The translations under genes and the position numbers were made by a program. Shown in pieces: positions 26,454-35,719 of a stretch of DNA of 64,000 nucleotides (position 1 is its first letter; the number at the start of each line of letters is the position of its first letter). The notes beneath the pieces were generated by a model. The model did no database searches. It was not told the origin of the DNA and was given only the letters and a program-made list of their open reading frames with translations. Where the stretch lies: contig NZ_BMFW01000007.1 of NCBI RefSeq assembly GCF_014639275.1, forward strand, positions 62,001 through 126,000, read 5' to 3'. This stretch comes from Arthrobacter liuii (GTDB lineage Bacteria; Actinomycetota; Actinomycetes; Actinomycetales; Micrococcaceae).

Positions 26454-27896
26454 ATGCCTGAAACTGCCGCCACAGCTGATACCCGTACGCCCTCAGGACG
26501 CCTGGCACTCGCCGCGTCGCCGGAAAAAATCGCGCTCGGACCCCTGGACGGCCGTTACCAGTCCGCCGTCGCGCCCCTGGTCGACTACCTGTCCGAGGCT
26601 GCCCTGAACCGGGACCGCGTAGCCGTCGAAGTTGAATGGCTCATCCACCTGACCAGCAACAACGTCCTTCCCGGCGCCGAACCGCTGACGGCGGAACAGC
26701 AGCAGGAGCTGCGCGCCATCGTCACCGAATTCGATGCCGCCTCCGTGGCGGAACTGGCGGAAATCGAAGCCGTCACCGTCCACGATGTGAAGGCCGTGGA
26801 GTACTACATCGGCCGCCGCCTCCCGGCGATCGGCATCGAAAACCTCACCGCCATGGTCCACTTCGGCTGCACGTCCGAGGACATCAACAACCTGTCCTAC
26901 GCCCTGGGCATCAAGGGCGCCGTGGAGGACGTGTGGCTGCCCGCAGCCCGCAAGTTGGTGGCGCAGATCAGCGGAATGGCCGAGGAGAACCGCGCGGTGC
27001 CCATGCTGTCCCGCACGCACGGCCAGCCCGCCACGCCCACCACCCTGGGCAAGGAACTGGCGGTCATTGCACACCGCCTGACCCGCCAGCTGGACCGGAT
27101 CTCGAAGACCGAATACCTCGGCAAGATCAACGGCGCCACCGGCACCTATGCAGCCCACGTGGCTTCCGTCCCGGGCGCCGACTGGCAGCAGGTGTCCCGG
27201 ACGTTCGTGGAGGGCCTGGGGCTCACCTGGAACCCGCTGACCACGCAGATCGAAAGCCACGACTGGCAGGCCGAGCTCTACGCCGACGTGGTCCGCTTCA
27301 ACCGCATCCTGCACAACGTCTGCACGGACATCTGGAGCTACATCTCCATCGGCTACTTCGCGCAGATCCCGGTTGCCGGTGCAACGGGCTCGTCCACCAT
27401 GCCGCACAAGGTCAACCCCATCCGCTTCGAGAACGCCGAGGCGAACCTGGAGATCTCCAACGGCCTCCTGGACACCCTCGCCGCCACGCTGGTCACCTCC
27501 CGCTGGCAGCGGGACCTCACCGACTCCTCCAGCCAGCGCAACATTGGCGTGGCGTTCGGCCACTCCCTCCTGGCCATCTCCAACGTTGCCAAGGGCCTGG
27601 AACGCCTGGACGTTGCGGAAGACGTTTTGGCGGCGGATCTGGACACCAACTGGGAAGTCCTGGGCGAGGCCATCCAGATGGTCATGCGCGCCGAGGCGAT
27701 CGCCGGCGTCGAAGGCATGGAGAACCCCTACGAGCGCCTCAAGGACCTCACCCGGGGCCAGCGCGTGGACGGGGCCCGGATGCAGGAGTTCGTCCAGGGC
27801 CTGGGACTGTCCTCTGACGCTGAAGCGCGCCTCTTGGCCCTCACGCCCGGAAAATACACTGGCATCGCCGACCAACTGGTGGACCACCTGAAGTAA
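26454..27896 (+). CDS. purB: Adenylosuccinate lyase
   Basis: A 480-residue fumarase/aspartase-superfamily enzyme acting twice in purine synthesis: it cleaves SAICAR to AICAR and adenylosuccinate to AMP, each time releasing fumarate. The superfamily signature is SSTMPHKVNPIRFENAE. Other conserved parts are SPEKIALGPLDGRYQ at the N-terminus, FGCTSEDINNLSYAL and SRTHGQPATPTT with the catalytic His. Length matches the E. coli-type PurB. The N-terminal ~20 residues before SPEKIALGPLDGR are extra. The ATG lacks a clear Shine-Dalgarno sequence, so the mRNA may be leaderless. Confidence 0.97.
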   Translation: MPETAATADTRTPSGRLALAASPEKIALGPLDGRYQSAVAPLVDYLSEAALNRDRVAVEVEWLIHLTSNNVLPGAEPLTAEQQQELRAIVTEFDAASVAELAEIEAVTVHDVKAVEYYIGRRLPAIGIENLTAMVHFGCTSEDINNLSYALGIKGAVEDVWLPAARKLVAQISGMAEENRAVPMLSRTHGQPATPTTLGKELAVIAHRLTRQLDRISKTEYLGKINGATGTYAAHVASVPGADWQQVSRTFVEGLGLTWNPLTTQIESHDWQAELYADVVRFNRILHNVCTDIWSYISIGYFAQIPVAGATGSSTMPHKVNPIRFENAEANLEISNGLLDTLAATLVTSRWQRDLTDSSSQRNIGVAFGHSLLAISNVAKGLERLDVAEDVLAADLDTNWEVLGEAIQMVMRAEAIAGVEGMENPYERLKDLTRGQRVDGARMQEFVQGLGLSSDAEARLLALTPGKYTGIADQLVDHLK

Positions 27897-28024
27897 GCCC
27901 GCAGCCGGTCAGGAATATACGACGGCGGCTCCGGGCTCCCACGGGCCCGGCGCCTTCCGCGCGTCCCGGCAGCGCCACGGACCGGCCTGCATCGGCAGCC
28001 ATCCAGGGGTGGGAGACTGGGAAC

Positions 28025-28703
28025 ATGAAGTTGCTCCTGATCCGCCACGGCGAAACGCCCGGCAACGTGCTGGGCCAGCTGGATACCGACCACCCCGGCC
28101 CCGGACTGACAGAACTGGGCGAACGCCAGGCAGAGGCCATGGCCAGGGCGCTAGCCAACGGAACGCATCGGCGCGCTCTACGCCTCCACGTTGATCCGGA
28201 CGCAGATCACCGCTGCCCCGCTGGCGCGGCTCCACACCCTTGATATTGAGGTGCTGGACGGGCTGCACGAAATCGAGGCGGGATCACTGGAGAAGCTGAC
28301 TGACCACGAATCCCACAAGCGGTATATGGGAACCGTGATCTCCTGGGCTGCCGGCGACCTTGACCGCCGCATGCCGGCAGGACCGGACGGCCATGCCTTC
28401 TTCGAACGGTTCGACGCTGCGATTGCCCAGGTGGTGGAGCGGGCCGAACGGCGGGACCACGGCACGGTTGCCGTCGTCAGCCACGGTGCGGCCATTCGCA
28501 CCTGGGCCGGGTTGCGGGCCGACGGGGCAGACCACGAGTTCGCTGCCCGCCACGTCCTGGCCAACACCGGAATCGTCGCACTGGAGGGCAGCATGGATAG
28601 CGGCTGGACCCTGATTCACTGGGACGGAAGCCCGGTGGGCGGCCTTACCCTGGCAGACCCGACCGCCGAGGATCCGACGGGGCGGGACGTCGCGGCTCCC
28701 TAG
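28025..28703 (+). pseudogene. Histidine phosphatase family protein, broken by a 1-base frameshift
   Basis: The N-terminal part (MKLLLIRHGETPGNVLGQLD, with the phosphohistidine motif RHGE) is in frame with the ATG at 28025 but breaks after ALAN. The remainder continues in the +1 frame from about 28162 (IRTQITAAPLARLH; VAVVSHGAAIRTW with the second catalytic His) to the stop at 28703. Removing one G of the GG at 28160-28161 restores ALANERIGALYASTLIRTQ, a normal family sequence. So this is either a recent single-base insertion or a sequencing error. Intact it would be about 225 residues, a phosphoglycerate-mutase-like phosphatase. Confidence 0.85.
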
Positions 28704-29665
28704 GCCTGCTGCCGGTGGCGCCGGGAAGGAAATACCCGCACGGTCCGGCACTGGCCGGCGGCCACGAGGCCGCGCGGCTTATCGGGGCTGTCTTGGCTGG
28801 GGGACGGGACCACGGGGATAAGCCGCGCTGCCATAGCCGAGGCGTGTGCCGCCGTCGGCCTCTCCTTGGGGTCCATGGCCGTCAGGGAACGCAGCAGGAC
28901 GGCCCAGTCGCCCAGGTGGTCCGGGATCTCCGGGGACCGCAGTGTCCGGGCCACGAGGGATTCGATGGCGGTGCCAGGAAACGCCTTTGACCCCGTGAGG
29001 AGCTCCAGCAGGACCAACCCCATGGCGTACACATCCCACGAGGGCTCCGCCACCCCGCCGGATGCCTGCTCGGGACTCATGTAGTGCACCGTTCCCGAGG
29101 AAATCCCGGGCTCCGGCGCCGACCCCGCCGCGGCGGCAATTCCGAAATCAATGATCCGGACGGGGCTTCGCCGCAGGCCGCTCAGCATCAGGTTTGCGGG
29201 CTTGATGTCACGGTGAACAAGCCCACGGGCATGCAGGTGCGCAAGCGCCTCGAAAAGGCCGCGGGCCCAGCGTGCAACGTCACCGTGCCGGGGGCTTTGT
29301 ACCCGGATGGTTTCGGCCAGGCTTTCGCCGAGCGCCAGTTCCTCCACGAGAAAGGGGCGCCCCGAGTAAGCCCCGCCGCCGGTCATGACGCCTTGGGCAA
29401 CAAGCCGCACGATGGACGGGTGGTGGAGACCCGCCAGAACCGCCGCCTCGTCGCGAATCCGCTGATGCTGCTTGCGCCCGTCGGCTGCCGCGATCTTCAC
29501 GGCGACGTCGTGACCGCCCTCCAGGTCAACGGCACGAAAAACTTCGGCAGCCGACCCGCGGCCCAGGCGTTCCCGCAACTGGTATTGCCCGGCAATTGGA
29601 CCACCGCCCCCAGCGTTTCGCGACTCAAGCGGCACCGCCAGCGCCGCATCCCCCGCGATACTCAT
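28700..29665 (-). CDS. Serine/threonine protein kinase (Hanks type), soluble
   Basis: A 321-residue kinase. From the ATG at 29665 it has the glycine loop LGRGSAAEVFRA, the ATP lysine in VAVKIA (Lys57), the catalytic loop GLVHRDIKPANLML, the DFG motif IIDFGIAAAA, and SSGTVHYMSPEQA in the activation segment. No transmembrane helix or PASTA domain follows, unlike PknB; the C-terminal tail is short and basic. The substrate is unknown. Its stop overlaps the convergent phosphatase reading frame by 4 bases. Confidence 0.92.
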   Translation of the reverse strand: MSIAGDAALAVPLESRNAGGGGPIAGQYQLRERLGRGSAAEVFRAVDLEGGHDVAVKIAAADGRKQHQRIRDEAAVLAGLHHPSIVRLVAQGVMTGGGAYSGRPFLVEELALGESLAETIRVQSPRHGDVARWARGLFEALAHLHARGLVHRDIKPANLMLSGLRRSPVRIIDFGIAAAAGSAPEPGISSGTVHYMSPEQASGGVAEPSWDVYAMGLVLLELLTGSKAFPGTAIESLVARTLRSPEIPDHLGDWAVLLRSLTAMDPKERPTAAHASAMAARLIPVVPSPSQDSPDKPRGLVAAGQCRTVRVFPSRRHRQQA

Positions 29666-29853
29666 GCGAAGACAGCGTGCTTTCCCTGCGGCGCAGAGGT
29701 GCCGGCCAGGGTGCATCGCATCAAGTCCACGCGGTTGTCCGGTACTGACGCACCCATGCGGGGATTACGCGGTGAAACTTCGGTAAAAGTAACCAACACA
29801 CTCACGACTCCGTCGGGAAGCAGCTTCAGGAACAATCGTAAGCTTACATATAA

Positions 29854-29870
29854 CTAGCTGATCTAGCTAG
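29854..29870. repeat. Small AT-rich inverted repeat between kinase and MarR genes
   Basis: CTAGCT (29854-29859) and AGCTAG (29865-29870) around 5 bases, beside a further CTAG at 29876. It sits between the MarR stop and the kinase start. A weak terminator or an operator; the related TAACTAG also occurs just upstream of the MarR start (near 30412-30420). Confidence 0.3.
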
Positions 29871-29875
29871 TCGCC

Positions 29876-30391
29876 CTAGTGACTTTTTGGGTCTTCGGCC
29901 TCGGGAGACTGAAGCGCCTGCGTCATCCGCTGGAGGAAGTCGACCACAATCCGCGCCTCTTCGGCAGTCAGGCCTTCCGCGACCGTCATCATCCGGCGGT
30001 GCATGGCTCCGAGCGTCTCGCGGACCTCTTTATCCGATTCCACGGTTGGGATCACCACGACGGAACGGCGATCCGAGGGGTGTGCTTCGCGGCGGACATG
30101 GCCGCTGGCCACCAGGCGGTCAATGAGTGAGGTGGTGGAAGCACTAGTAATATTGAGGAAACGGCTGAGGTCCTTAGGGACTACTTGCTTGCCGGACGCC
30201 TGGACCCTCAGCAGGTAGCGCAGGGCGAGGATATCGGTTTCGCCCATGCCCATAGAGTCCCTGGTGCTGCGGCGGATTTCCGTTTCCGCCGCGCGGTAGT
30301 CCCGGAGGGACTTCAACACGGCCGCGCTGTAGTCCAGTTGCCCGTCGGGTCCGTACCAGTAACCGGATCCCTCGTTGCCCATAGAAACCAT
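29876..30391 (-). CDS. MarR-family transcriptional regulator
   Basis: A 171-residue winged helix-turn-helix protein. The DNA-binding region is LALRYLLRVQASGKQVVPKDLSRFLNI (residues about 52-78) followed by SASTTSLIDRLVASGHVRREAHPSDRRSVVV, where the wing carries the conserved DRR. It probably represses itself or the neighbouring GNAT gene. The start is the first ATG; an alternative at 30382 would trim three residues. Confidence 0.9.
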   Translation of the reverse strand: MVSMGNEGSGYWYGPDGQLDYSAAVLKSLRDYRAAETEIRRSTRDSMGMGETDILALRYLLRVQASGKQVVPKDLSRFLNITSASTTSLIDRLVASGHVRREAHPSDRRSVVVIPTVESDKEVRETLGAMHRRMMTVAEGLTAEEARIVVDFLQRMTQALQSPEAEDPKSH

Positions 30392-30545
30392 GCGATCATC
30401 TTAGACCAACTGATAACTAGACCACCAAGTAACTTGATTGAAGCCTCCAGTGCACGTTATCCAAGTGCTAACCCTTGGGAAACACCTCCGTAACTCCCGG
30501 CGCCTAGCCTTATCAGGCATACCCCTCCGGCGAATCGAGGCAGAT

Positions 30546-31049
30546 ATGCAGACCAACCCCAGGCTGAACATCCGGCAAGTCTCCTGGTCCAACCCCGTAG
30601 GCGCCGACCTTCGCCGCGCCCAGCAGGCCGAACTCGACGCGCGCTTCGGCCGCCCTGACCACGAACCCGGCCCACCGCCGTCGCGCGCCGACTGTGCGGT
30701 CTTCCTCGTGGCGTACGACAAGGGATCGGGACAACCCGTGGGCTGCGGAGGGCTGCGGCTCCTGGACGGATCAACGGCCGAAATCAAGCGCCTCTACGTC
30801 CTGCCGTACACCCGGGGTTCCGGGGTGGCCAGCTCCATCCTGGCGGCACTCGAAGCTGAAGCCTTCAGCCAGGGCATCACCCGTATCAAGGCGGAGGCCG
30901 GATCAGCCCAGCCGGACGGCCGGAACTTCTACGAAAATTCAGGATTCGATCCGATCCCGAACTTCGGGCCCTACATCGGAGTGGAGTACTCGCACTGCTA
31001 CGCCAAGAGCATCAACGCCCACAGTGCCGCCCAGACCGCCATGGCCTAG
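30546..31049 (+). CDS. GNAT-family N-acetyltransferase
   Basis: A 167-residue acetyltransferase. The acetyl-CoA binding signature is AEIKRLYVLPYTRGSGVASSIL, with the R/Q-x-x-G-x-G/A loop, followed by AALEAEAF and the C-terminal FYENSGFDPIPNFGPY strand-helix. GAGG lies about 6 bases before the ATG at 30546; an in-frame extension to 30438 has no such signal. Divergent from the MarR gene, which may regulate it. The acceptor substrate is unknown. Confidence 0.87.
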   Translation: MQTNPRLNIRQVSWSNPVGADLRRAQQAELDARFGRPDHEPGPPPSRADCAVFLVAYDKGSGQPVGCGGLRLLDGSTAEIKRLYVLPYTRGSGVASSILAALEAEAFSQGITRIKAEAGSAQPDGRNFYENSGFDPIPNFGPYIGVEYSHCYAKSINAHSAAQTAMA

Positions 31050-31107
31050 CACCCGTGCAGCCCGTCACACTGCGAGCGCGCGCAATGCATTCAGCTAATC
31101 TCAGCCT

Positions 31108-31542
31108 ATGGAAACAGCAGACATCACCTTCCGGACCCGCAAGTGGGTCCGGCCCGAGGACCTCAACGCCAACGGGACCCTCTTCGGCGGGAGCCTGCTG
31201 AAGTGGATTGACGAAGAGGCCGCCATCTACGCCATCCTCCAGCTGGGCAACGGCCGCGCCGTCACCAAGTACATTTCGGAGATCAATTTCGTCAGCTCGG
31301 CCGTGCAGGGCGACCTCATCGAGATGGGCCTGACGGCTACCCGGTTCGGCCGGACCTCACTGGCCATGCGGGCTGAGGTCCGCAACATGATCACCAGGCA
31401 AAGCATCCTCACCATCGAGGAGATCGTTTTCGTGAACCTGGACCGGGACGGCAAGCCCGAGCCGCACGGCTACACGGAAATCACCTACGACCGGGACCGC
31501 ATCCCCACCCACCACCTCAGCGCAACGGCGCCGCAGGACTAA
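31108..31542 (+). CDS. Acyl-CoA thioesterase (hotdog fold, YciA/BACH type)
   Basis: A 144-residue single hotdog domain that hydrolyses acyl-CoA. The family pattern is RPEDLNANGTLFGGSLLKWIDEEAA, with the conserved Asn/Gly helix start and the catalytic Asp/Glu (DEEAA). YISEINFVSSAVQGDLIEMG follows. Cytoplasmic. An intrinsic terminator lies 62 bases downstream. Confidence 0.9.
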   Translation: METADITFRTRKWVRPEDLNANGTLFGGSLLKWIDEEAAIYAILQLGNGRAVTKYISEINFVSSAVQGDLIEMGLTATRFGRTSLAMRAEVRNMITRQSILTIEEIVFVNLDRDGKPEPHGYTEITYDRDRIPTHHLSATAPQD

Positions 31543-31604
31543 CGTTCGCCCCCGGTTTACGCCCAGGGCCCCAACCGTTTCTCCAACTGGTCCAAAGTGG
31601 GCAG

Positions 31605-31647
31605 CCGGGCTGTTTATCGAATCGATAGCCATAACAGCCCGGTTTTT
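31605..31647 (+). terminator. Rho-independent terminator after the thioesterase gene
   Basis: Arms CCGGGCTGTT (31605-31614) and AACAGCCCGG (31633-31642), followed by TTTTT (31643-31647). The loop holds a smaller dyad, TATCGA/TCGATA. This is the only classical T-tailed terminator I noticed in the window. It ends 63 bases before the next gene, so attenuation of that gene is also possible. Confidence 0.8.
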
Positions 31648-31710
31648 GTCATGCCCGGCTAAAGGCTGTGCGGACATGCTCCGATCCCAGTCCAGAAATG
31701 AGTCCTGATC

Positions 31711-32787
31711 GTGCGTAAATTGAAGACTTTGGTTGCTGCCGCCGTCGCCGCCACCCTTCTCGCCGGCTGCGGCGGGGCCTCCACCCCGCCGGCCTCAACC
31801 GGTGAAGCCTCCGGAGCTACGGCAGGTGGGTCCGGTGACACCTTGGTTGTCTACACCAACTCGAACGGCGAAGGCCGGGGCGATTGGCTGGCTGCCAAGG
31901 CGGCAGAGGCCGGGTTCAAGATCGAGATCGTGGGGGCGGGGGGCGCCGATGCCACCAACAAGCTCATTGCCGAAAAGAACAACCCCATCGCTGATGTCGC
32001 TTTTGGGCTCAACAACATGTACTTCTCCCAGATCAAAAAAGAGGGTGCGCTGGAGGCCTACCATCCGGCATGGGCGGGAGACGTGGACAAGGGCCTCGGC
32101 GACGGGGAGACATACTGGCCCTTGGTGAAGCAGGCCATTCTCCTTGGCTACAACTCGGACAAGATCGCCAAGGACGCCGCGCCGAAGGACTGGACGGACC
32201 TGTGGACCAAGGATGAGTTCAAGAGCCGCTACGAGCGGGTCACCGGGATGGGCACCGCCACTGCTCAACTGGTCTTCGCCGGGATCCTCTCCCGGTACCG
32301 GGACAACTCCGGCGATCTGGGGATTTCCGACGACGGGTGGAAGCAGGTTCAGCAGTACTTCAAGAACGGCAGCCCCGCCGTTGCCAAGACCGACCTGTTT
32401 GCCCGCATTGCCTCCGGCGACGTGGACATGGGCCAGATGCCGTCCTCGATCATTGCCGACCGCGAAAAGTCCTTCAAAGTGAACGTGGACACGGTCATGC
32501 CTTCCGTGGGCGTCCCGCTTGCAGTGGAGCAGATAGCCCTGGTGAAGGGGACCAAGAAAAAGGAGCAGGCACAGAAATTCATCGACTGGTTCGGCAGCGC
32601 AGAAGTCCAGGCCGAGTTCGCGCAGAAGTTCAACTCAATGCCGGTAAACAAGGGCGCCCAGGCAAAGGCCAACCCCGGGGTGGTGGACTTCTTTGCCGGC
32701 CTCAAGCAGCAGGACATCGACTGGGACTTCGTCCAGAAAAACATGGGCGCCTGGGTGGAGAAGATCGAACTCGAATACATGACCTAA
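31711..32787 (+). CDS. ABC transporter solute-binding lipoprotein (Fe3+/2-aminoethylphosphonate/polyamine type)
   Basis: A 358-residue extracellular receptor. The GTG start opens a lipoprotein signal (MRKLKTLVAAAVAATLLAGC; lipobox LLAGC). The mature part starts LVVYTNSNGEGRG, the first strand typical of FbpA/ThiB/PhnS-type proteins, and continues with DVAFGLNNMYFSQIKKEGALEAYHPA. The YY iron ligand motif of FbpA is not evident, so iron as the ligand is uncertain; thiamine, putrescine or a phosphonate are alternatives. First gene of a three-gene importer. Confidence 0.85.
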   Translation: MRKLKTLVAAAVAATLLAGCGGASTPPASTGEASGATAGGSGDTLVVYTNSNGEGRGDWLAAKAAEAGFKIEIVGAGGADATNKLIAEKNNPIADVAFGLNNMYFSQIKKEGALEAYHPAWAGDVDKGLGDGETYWPLVKQAILLGYNSDKIAKDAAPKDWTDLWTKDEFKSRYERVTGMGTATAQLVFAGILSRYRDNSGDLGISDDGWKQVQQYFKNGSPAVAKTDLFARIASGDVDMGQMPSSIIADREKSFKVNVDTVMPSVGVPLAVEQIALVKGTKKKEQAQKFIDWFGSAEVQAEFAQKFNSMPVNKGAQAKANPGVVDFFAGLKQQDIDWDFVQKNMGAWVEKIELEYMT

Positions 32788-32834
32788 CCCGTCCTGCCAG
32801 CCGCCGTCCCCGTGTTCCCTCAGACAGGTTTGCC

Positions 32835-33899
32835 ATGATCCGCTTGGAAAACATCGAAGTTACCTTTGGCGATTTCACCGCCATTCCGCACCTGGACCTG
32901 CATGTCCGGCCCGGCGAGTTCTTCACCCTCCTGGGGCCCTCCGGGTGCGGAAAGACTACGGCGCTGCGCACCTTGGCCGGCTTCATCGAGCCGGCCAGGG
33001 GTACGGTCAGGGTGGACGGGAAGGACGTGACCCGCCTTCCAAGCGACAAGCGGCAGGTGGGCATGGTGTTCCAGAACTACGCCCTGTTCCCCAGCATGAG
33101 CGTGTGGGAGAACATCGCCTTCGGACTCAGGGTCCGGAAGGAAAAACCGGCAGACAGCGACCGCCTGGTACGGGACATTGCACGGCGCGTGGAGCTCAGC
33201 GATGAGCAGCTCGCCAAAAATGTGGCTGAGCTGTCCGGCGGCCAACAGCAGCGGGTGGCTGTTGCCCGGGCCTTGGTACTGCGGCCCAAGATCCTGCTGC
33301 TGGACGAGCCCCTGTCCAACCTTGATGCAAAGCTGCGCCACCAATTGCGCCAGCAGCTCAAGGACCTGCAGAGCGAATTCGGCATCACCACTGTCTATGT
33401 CACTCACGACCAGGACGAGGCACTTGCCATGAGCGACCGCGTAGCGGTGTTCAACAAGGGAGTGGTCGAGCAGGTCGGGACGCCCCAGGACATCTACGAC
33501 CATGCCGCCACGGAGTTCGTCTGCAATTTCATTGGCGACAGCTCAGCCCTGACGCCGGAGTTCGTCGCGGAGGTCAACCGGCTCTCCGCAGCCGGACTCA
33601 GCACGGAGACCAGATCCTACCTGCGCGTGGAAAAGGCCTCCCTGGACCGGCCTGCGGACGGAGGGACCGCCGTCGGGCTTCCCGCCACCGTCATTTCCCG
33701 TACCTATCACGGGCTGCACAGCCGCTACGTGGTCCGCAGCCACGGGGCGGACATCCGTCTCCTGGTCAGGGAAGACGGGGGAGCGCACCCGGAGACGGGC
33801 GCCGCCACCACGGTCTACGTCCAGCCCGGACACATTCTCCAATACCATCCGGGCACTGGCGTCTCCCTGGGACAGGACCAGGCGGTCGCCCTGCCATGA
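32835..33899 (+). CDS. ABC transporter ATP-binding protein (PotA/FbpC family)
   Basis: A 354-residue ATPase. Walker A is GPSGCGKTT (residues 34-42), the Q-loop follows in VFQNYALFPSMSV, the signature is LSGGQQQRV and Walker B is ILLLDEPLSNLD, with H-loop TVYVTHDQDEA. Residues after ~240 form a TOBE-type regulatory domain. The ATG at 32835 fits this family; the frame is open further upstream through the receptor gene. The stop overlaps the permease start by 4 bases. Confidence 0.94.
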   Translation: MIRLENIEVTFGDFTAIPHLDLHVRPGEFFTLLGPSGCGKTTALRTLAGFIEPARGTVRVDGKDVTRLPSDKRQVGMVFQNYALFPSMSVWENIAFGLRVRKEKPADSDRLVRDIARRVELSDEQLAKNVAELSGGQQQRVAVARALVLRPKILLLDEPLSNLDAKLRHQLRQQLKDLQSEFGITTVYVTHDQDEALAMSDRVAVFNKGVVEQVGTPQDIYDHAATEFVCNFIGDSSALTPEFVAEVNRLSAAGLSTETRSYLRVEKASLDRPADGGTAVGLPATVISRTYHGLHSRYVVRSHGADIRLLVREDGGAHPETGAATTVYVQPGHILQYHPGTGVSLGQDQAVALP

Positions 33900-35719
33900 G
33901 CGGCAACAACACGGTGCGCAGCATGGCGAGCTCCCCGCTCGTCCTGGTGGTGGGCGCCGTTCTCACCTGGTTTATTGCCGCGTTCCTGGTATGGCCAAAC
34001 GTCAACATCCTGATGGCCACCTTCTTCCCAGACGGCAGTTTTTCGGGCCGGGCTGCGGAGAAGCTGTTCTCCTCACAGCGGGCAATGAAGGCGCTGGGCA
34101 ACAGCTTCCTCCTGGCCGTGGCGCTGTCCATTACCGTCAACCTGGTGGGCGTCTTCATCGTCCTCGTGACGCATTACTTCCGGATCCGCGGTTCGAGGAT
34201 CCTTTTCCTGGGATATGCCTCGACGTTCATCTATGGCGGCATAGTGCTGGCGGCAGGGTACAAGTTCATATACGGGGAAAAGGGCATTGTCACCTCGCTG
34301 CTGGTCAGGCTGGTCCCCGGAATGGACGCCGGCTGGTTCTCAGGGTTCTTCGCCGTCCTGGTGGTCATGACCTTTGCCACCACCACCAACCACATGCTGT
34401 TCGTTGCCAACGCCCTTAAAGGTATCGACTACCAGACCATCGAGGCCGCACGGAACCTGGGTGCCTCCCCGTGGACCGTCCTGCGGCGGATCGTCCTGCC
34501 CATGCTCAAACCAACGCTGTTCGCCGTCACCATCCTGTCCTTCCTCACCGGCCTGGGCGCCCTGAGCGCCCCGCAAGTGCTGGGCGGCCGCGACTTCCAG
34601 ACCATCACGCCGATGATCCTGACCTTCACCAACAGCCCCACCTCGCGGGACCTGGCGGCACTGCTGGCCGTGATCCTGGGCGTGGCCACCATGCTTATGC
34701 TCGCCGTCATGTCCCGCGTGGAGAAGGGTGGCACATACTTTTCGGTGTCGAAGGTGTCATCCGAACTGCAGAAGCAGGACATCACCAATCCCGTTGCCAA
34801 CGTCGCCGTGCACGCCGTGGCATATCTTTTCTTCGCCGTGTACACGCTTCCGGTGGTGTTGATCGTGTTTTACTCGTTTGCCGACGGCGCGGCCATCCAG
34901 ACGGGACAACTGTCGCTGGCCAACCTGACACTGGACAACTACGTCCGGGTCCTCACCCAGCAGTCCGGGCTTCGGCCTTTCATCGTCAGCGTTGTGTACA
35001 GCGCACTTGCGGCCGTGATCGCCGTCGGCGGACTCCTCTTCGTGGCCCGGCTGCTGCATAAACACAAAAACTGGGTGGCCTCAGCGTTCGAGTACCTGCT
35101 GCACATCCCGTGGATCCTGCCTTCCGCACTGCTGGCCTTGGGCCTGATCGTCAGCTACGACCACCCCAGCCCTCTGGTGGGCGGTGCCGTCCTGACGGGG
35201 ACACTGGTGATCCTGCTTATCGCATTCGTCACGGTGAAAATCCCCTTCACTCTCCGGATGCTCAAGGCGTCCTTTGCCTCCGTGAACTCTTCGTTTGAGG
35301 AGGCTGCCGCCATCATGGGCGCCAAGACGCTGTACGTGTTCAGGCGCATCCTCCTGCCGCTGGTGCTCCCCGCGGCAGCGGCTATTACGGCGCTGAACTT
35401 CAACAGCCTGCTGGACGACTACGACACGGCCATCTTCCTGGCACATCCGCTGGTGCAGCCGCTGGGCCTGGTGATCAAGGCCAACACCGATGGCGCGGAG
35501 GGCACTGAGGGAATCGCGAACACGTTCGTTTACACGGTGCTTCTTATGGTCATCACAGGTGTGACAATGTATCTCGTCTACGGCCGGGCCGGGCGCCGCA
35601 GGACCAGGAAGCGCAAGCCCGCGCCCCCTCCCCTTTCGCAACTGCCTGGCCCTGCACTTCCCCGCGACCAGGCTCCGGGTGAGGACGACGCAACCCGCCC
35701 GGCCACCGCCGTCCGGTGA
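33896..35719 (+). CDS. ABC transporter permease, two-domain (FbpB/PhnU-V fusion type)
   Basis: A 607-residue inner membrane protein with about twelve helices in two BPD_transp_1 halves. Coupling loops are TIEAARNLGASPWTVLRRIVLP in the first half and SFEEAAAIMGAKTLYVFRRILLP in the second, one for each ATPase. The C-terminal 40 residues are basic then Pro-rich and cytoplasmic. Its stop abuts the stop of the convergent FAD monooxygenase gene with no spacer. Confidence 0.93.
   Translation: MSGNNTVRSMASSPLVLVVGAVLTWFIAAFLVWPNVNILMATFFPDGSFSGRAAEKLFSSQRAMKALGNSFLLAVALSITVNLVGVFIVLVTHYFRIRGSRILFLGYASTFIYGGIVLAAGYKFIYGEKGIVTSLLVRLVPGMDAGWFSGFFAVLVVMTFATTTNHMLFVANALKGIDYQTIEAARNLGASPWTVLRRIVLPMLKPTLFAVTILSFLTGLGALSAPQVLGGRDFQTITPMILTFTNSPTSRDLAALLAVILGVATMLMLAVMSRVEKGGTYFSVSKVSSELQKQDITNPVANVAVHAVAYLFFAVYTLPVVLIVFYSFADGAAIQTGQLSLANLTLDNYVRVLTQQSGLRPFIVSVVYSALAAVIAVGGLLFVARLLHKHKNWVASAFEYLLHIPWILPSALLALGLIVSYDHPSPLVGGAVLTGTLVILLIAFVTVKIPFTLRMLKASFASVNSSFEEAAAIMGAKTLYVFRRILLPLVLPAAAAITALNFNSLLDDYDTAIFLAHPLVQPLGLVIKANTDGAEGTEGIANTFVYTVLLMVITGVTMYLVYGRAGRRRTRKRKPAPPPLSQLPGPALPRDQAPGEDDATRPATAVR

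Noticed and set aside
26493..27887. 464-residue open frame antisense to purB
   Set aside because: Exactly shadows purB, which has full family motifs.
27928..27955. Terminator after purB
   Set aside because: CCGGGC/GCCCGG gives only a 6-base stem with no T-run, within a generally GC-rich spacer.
31605..31710. Riboswitch upstream of the ABC receptor gene
   Set aside because: Only a terminator hairpin with a T-run is present. I found no conserved riboswitch core, and the gap is short.
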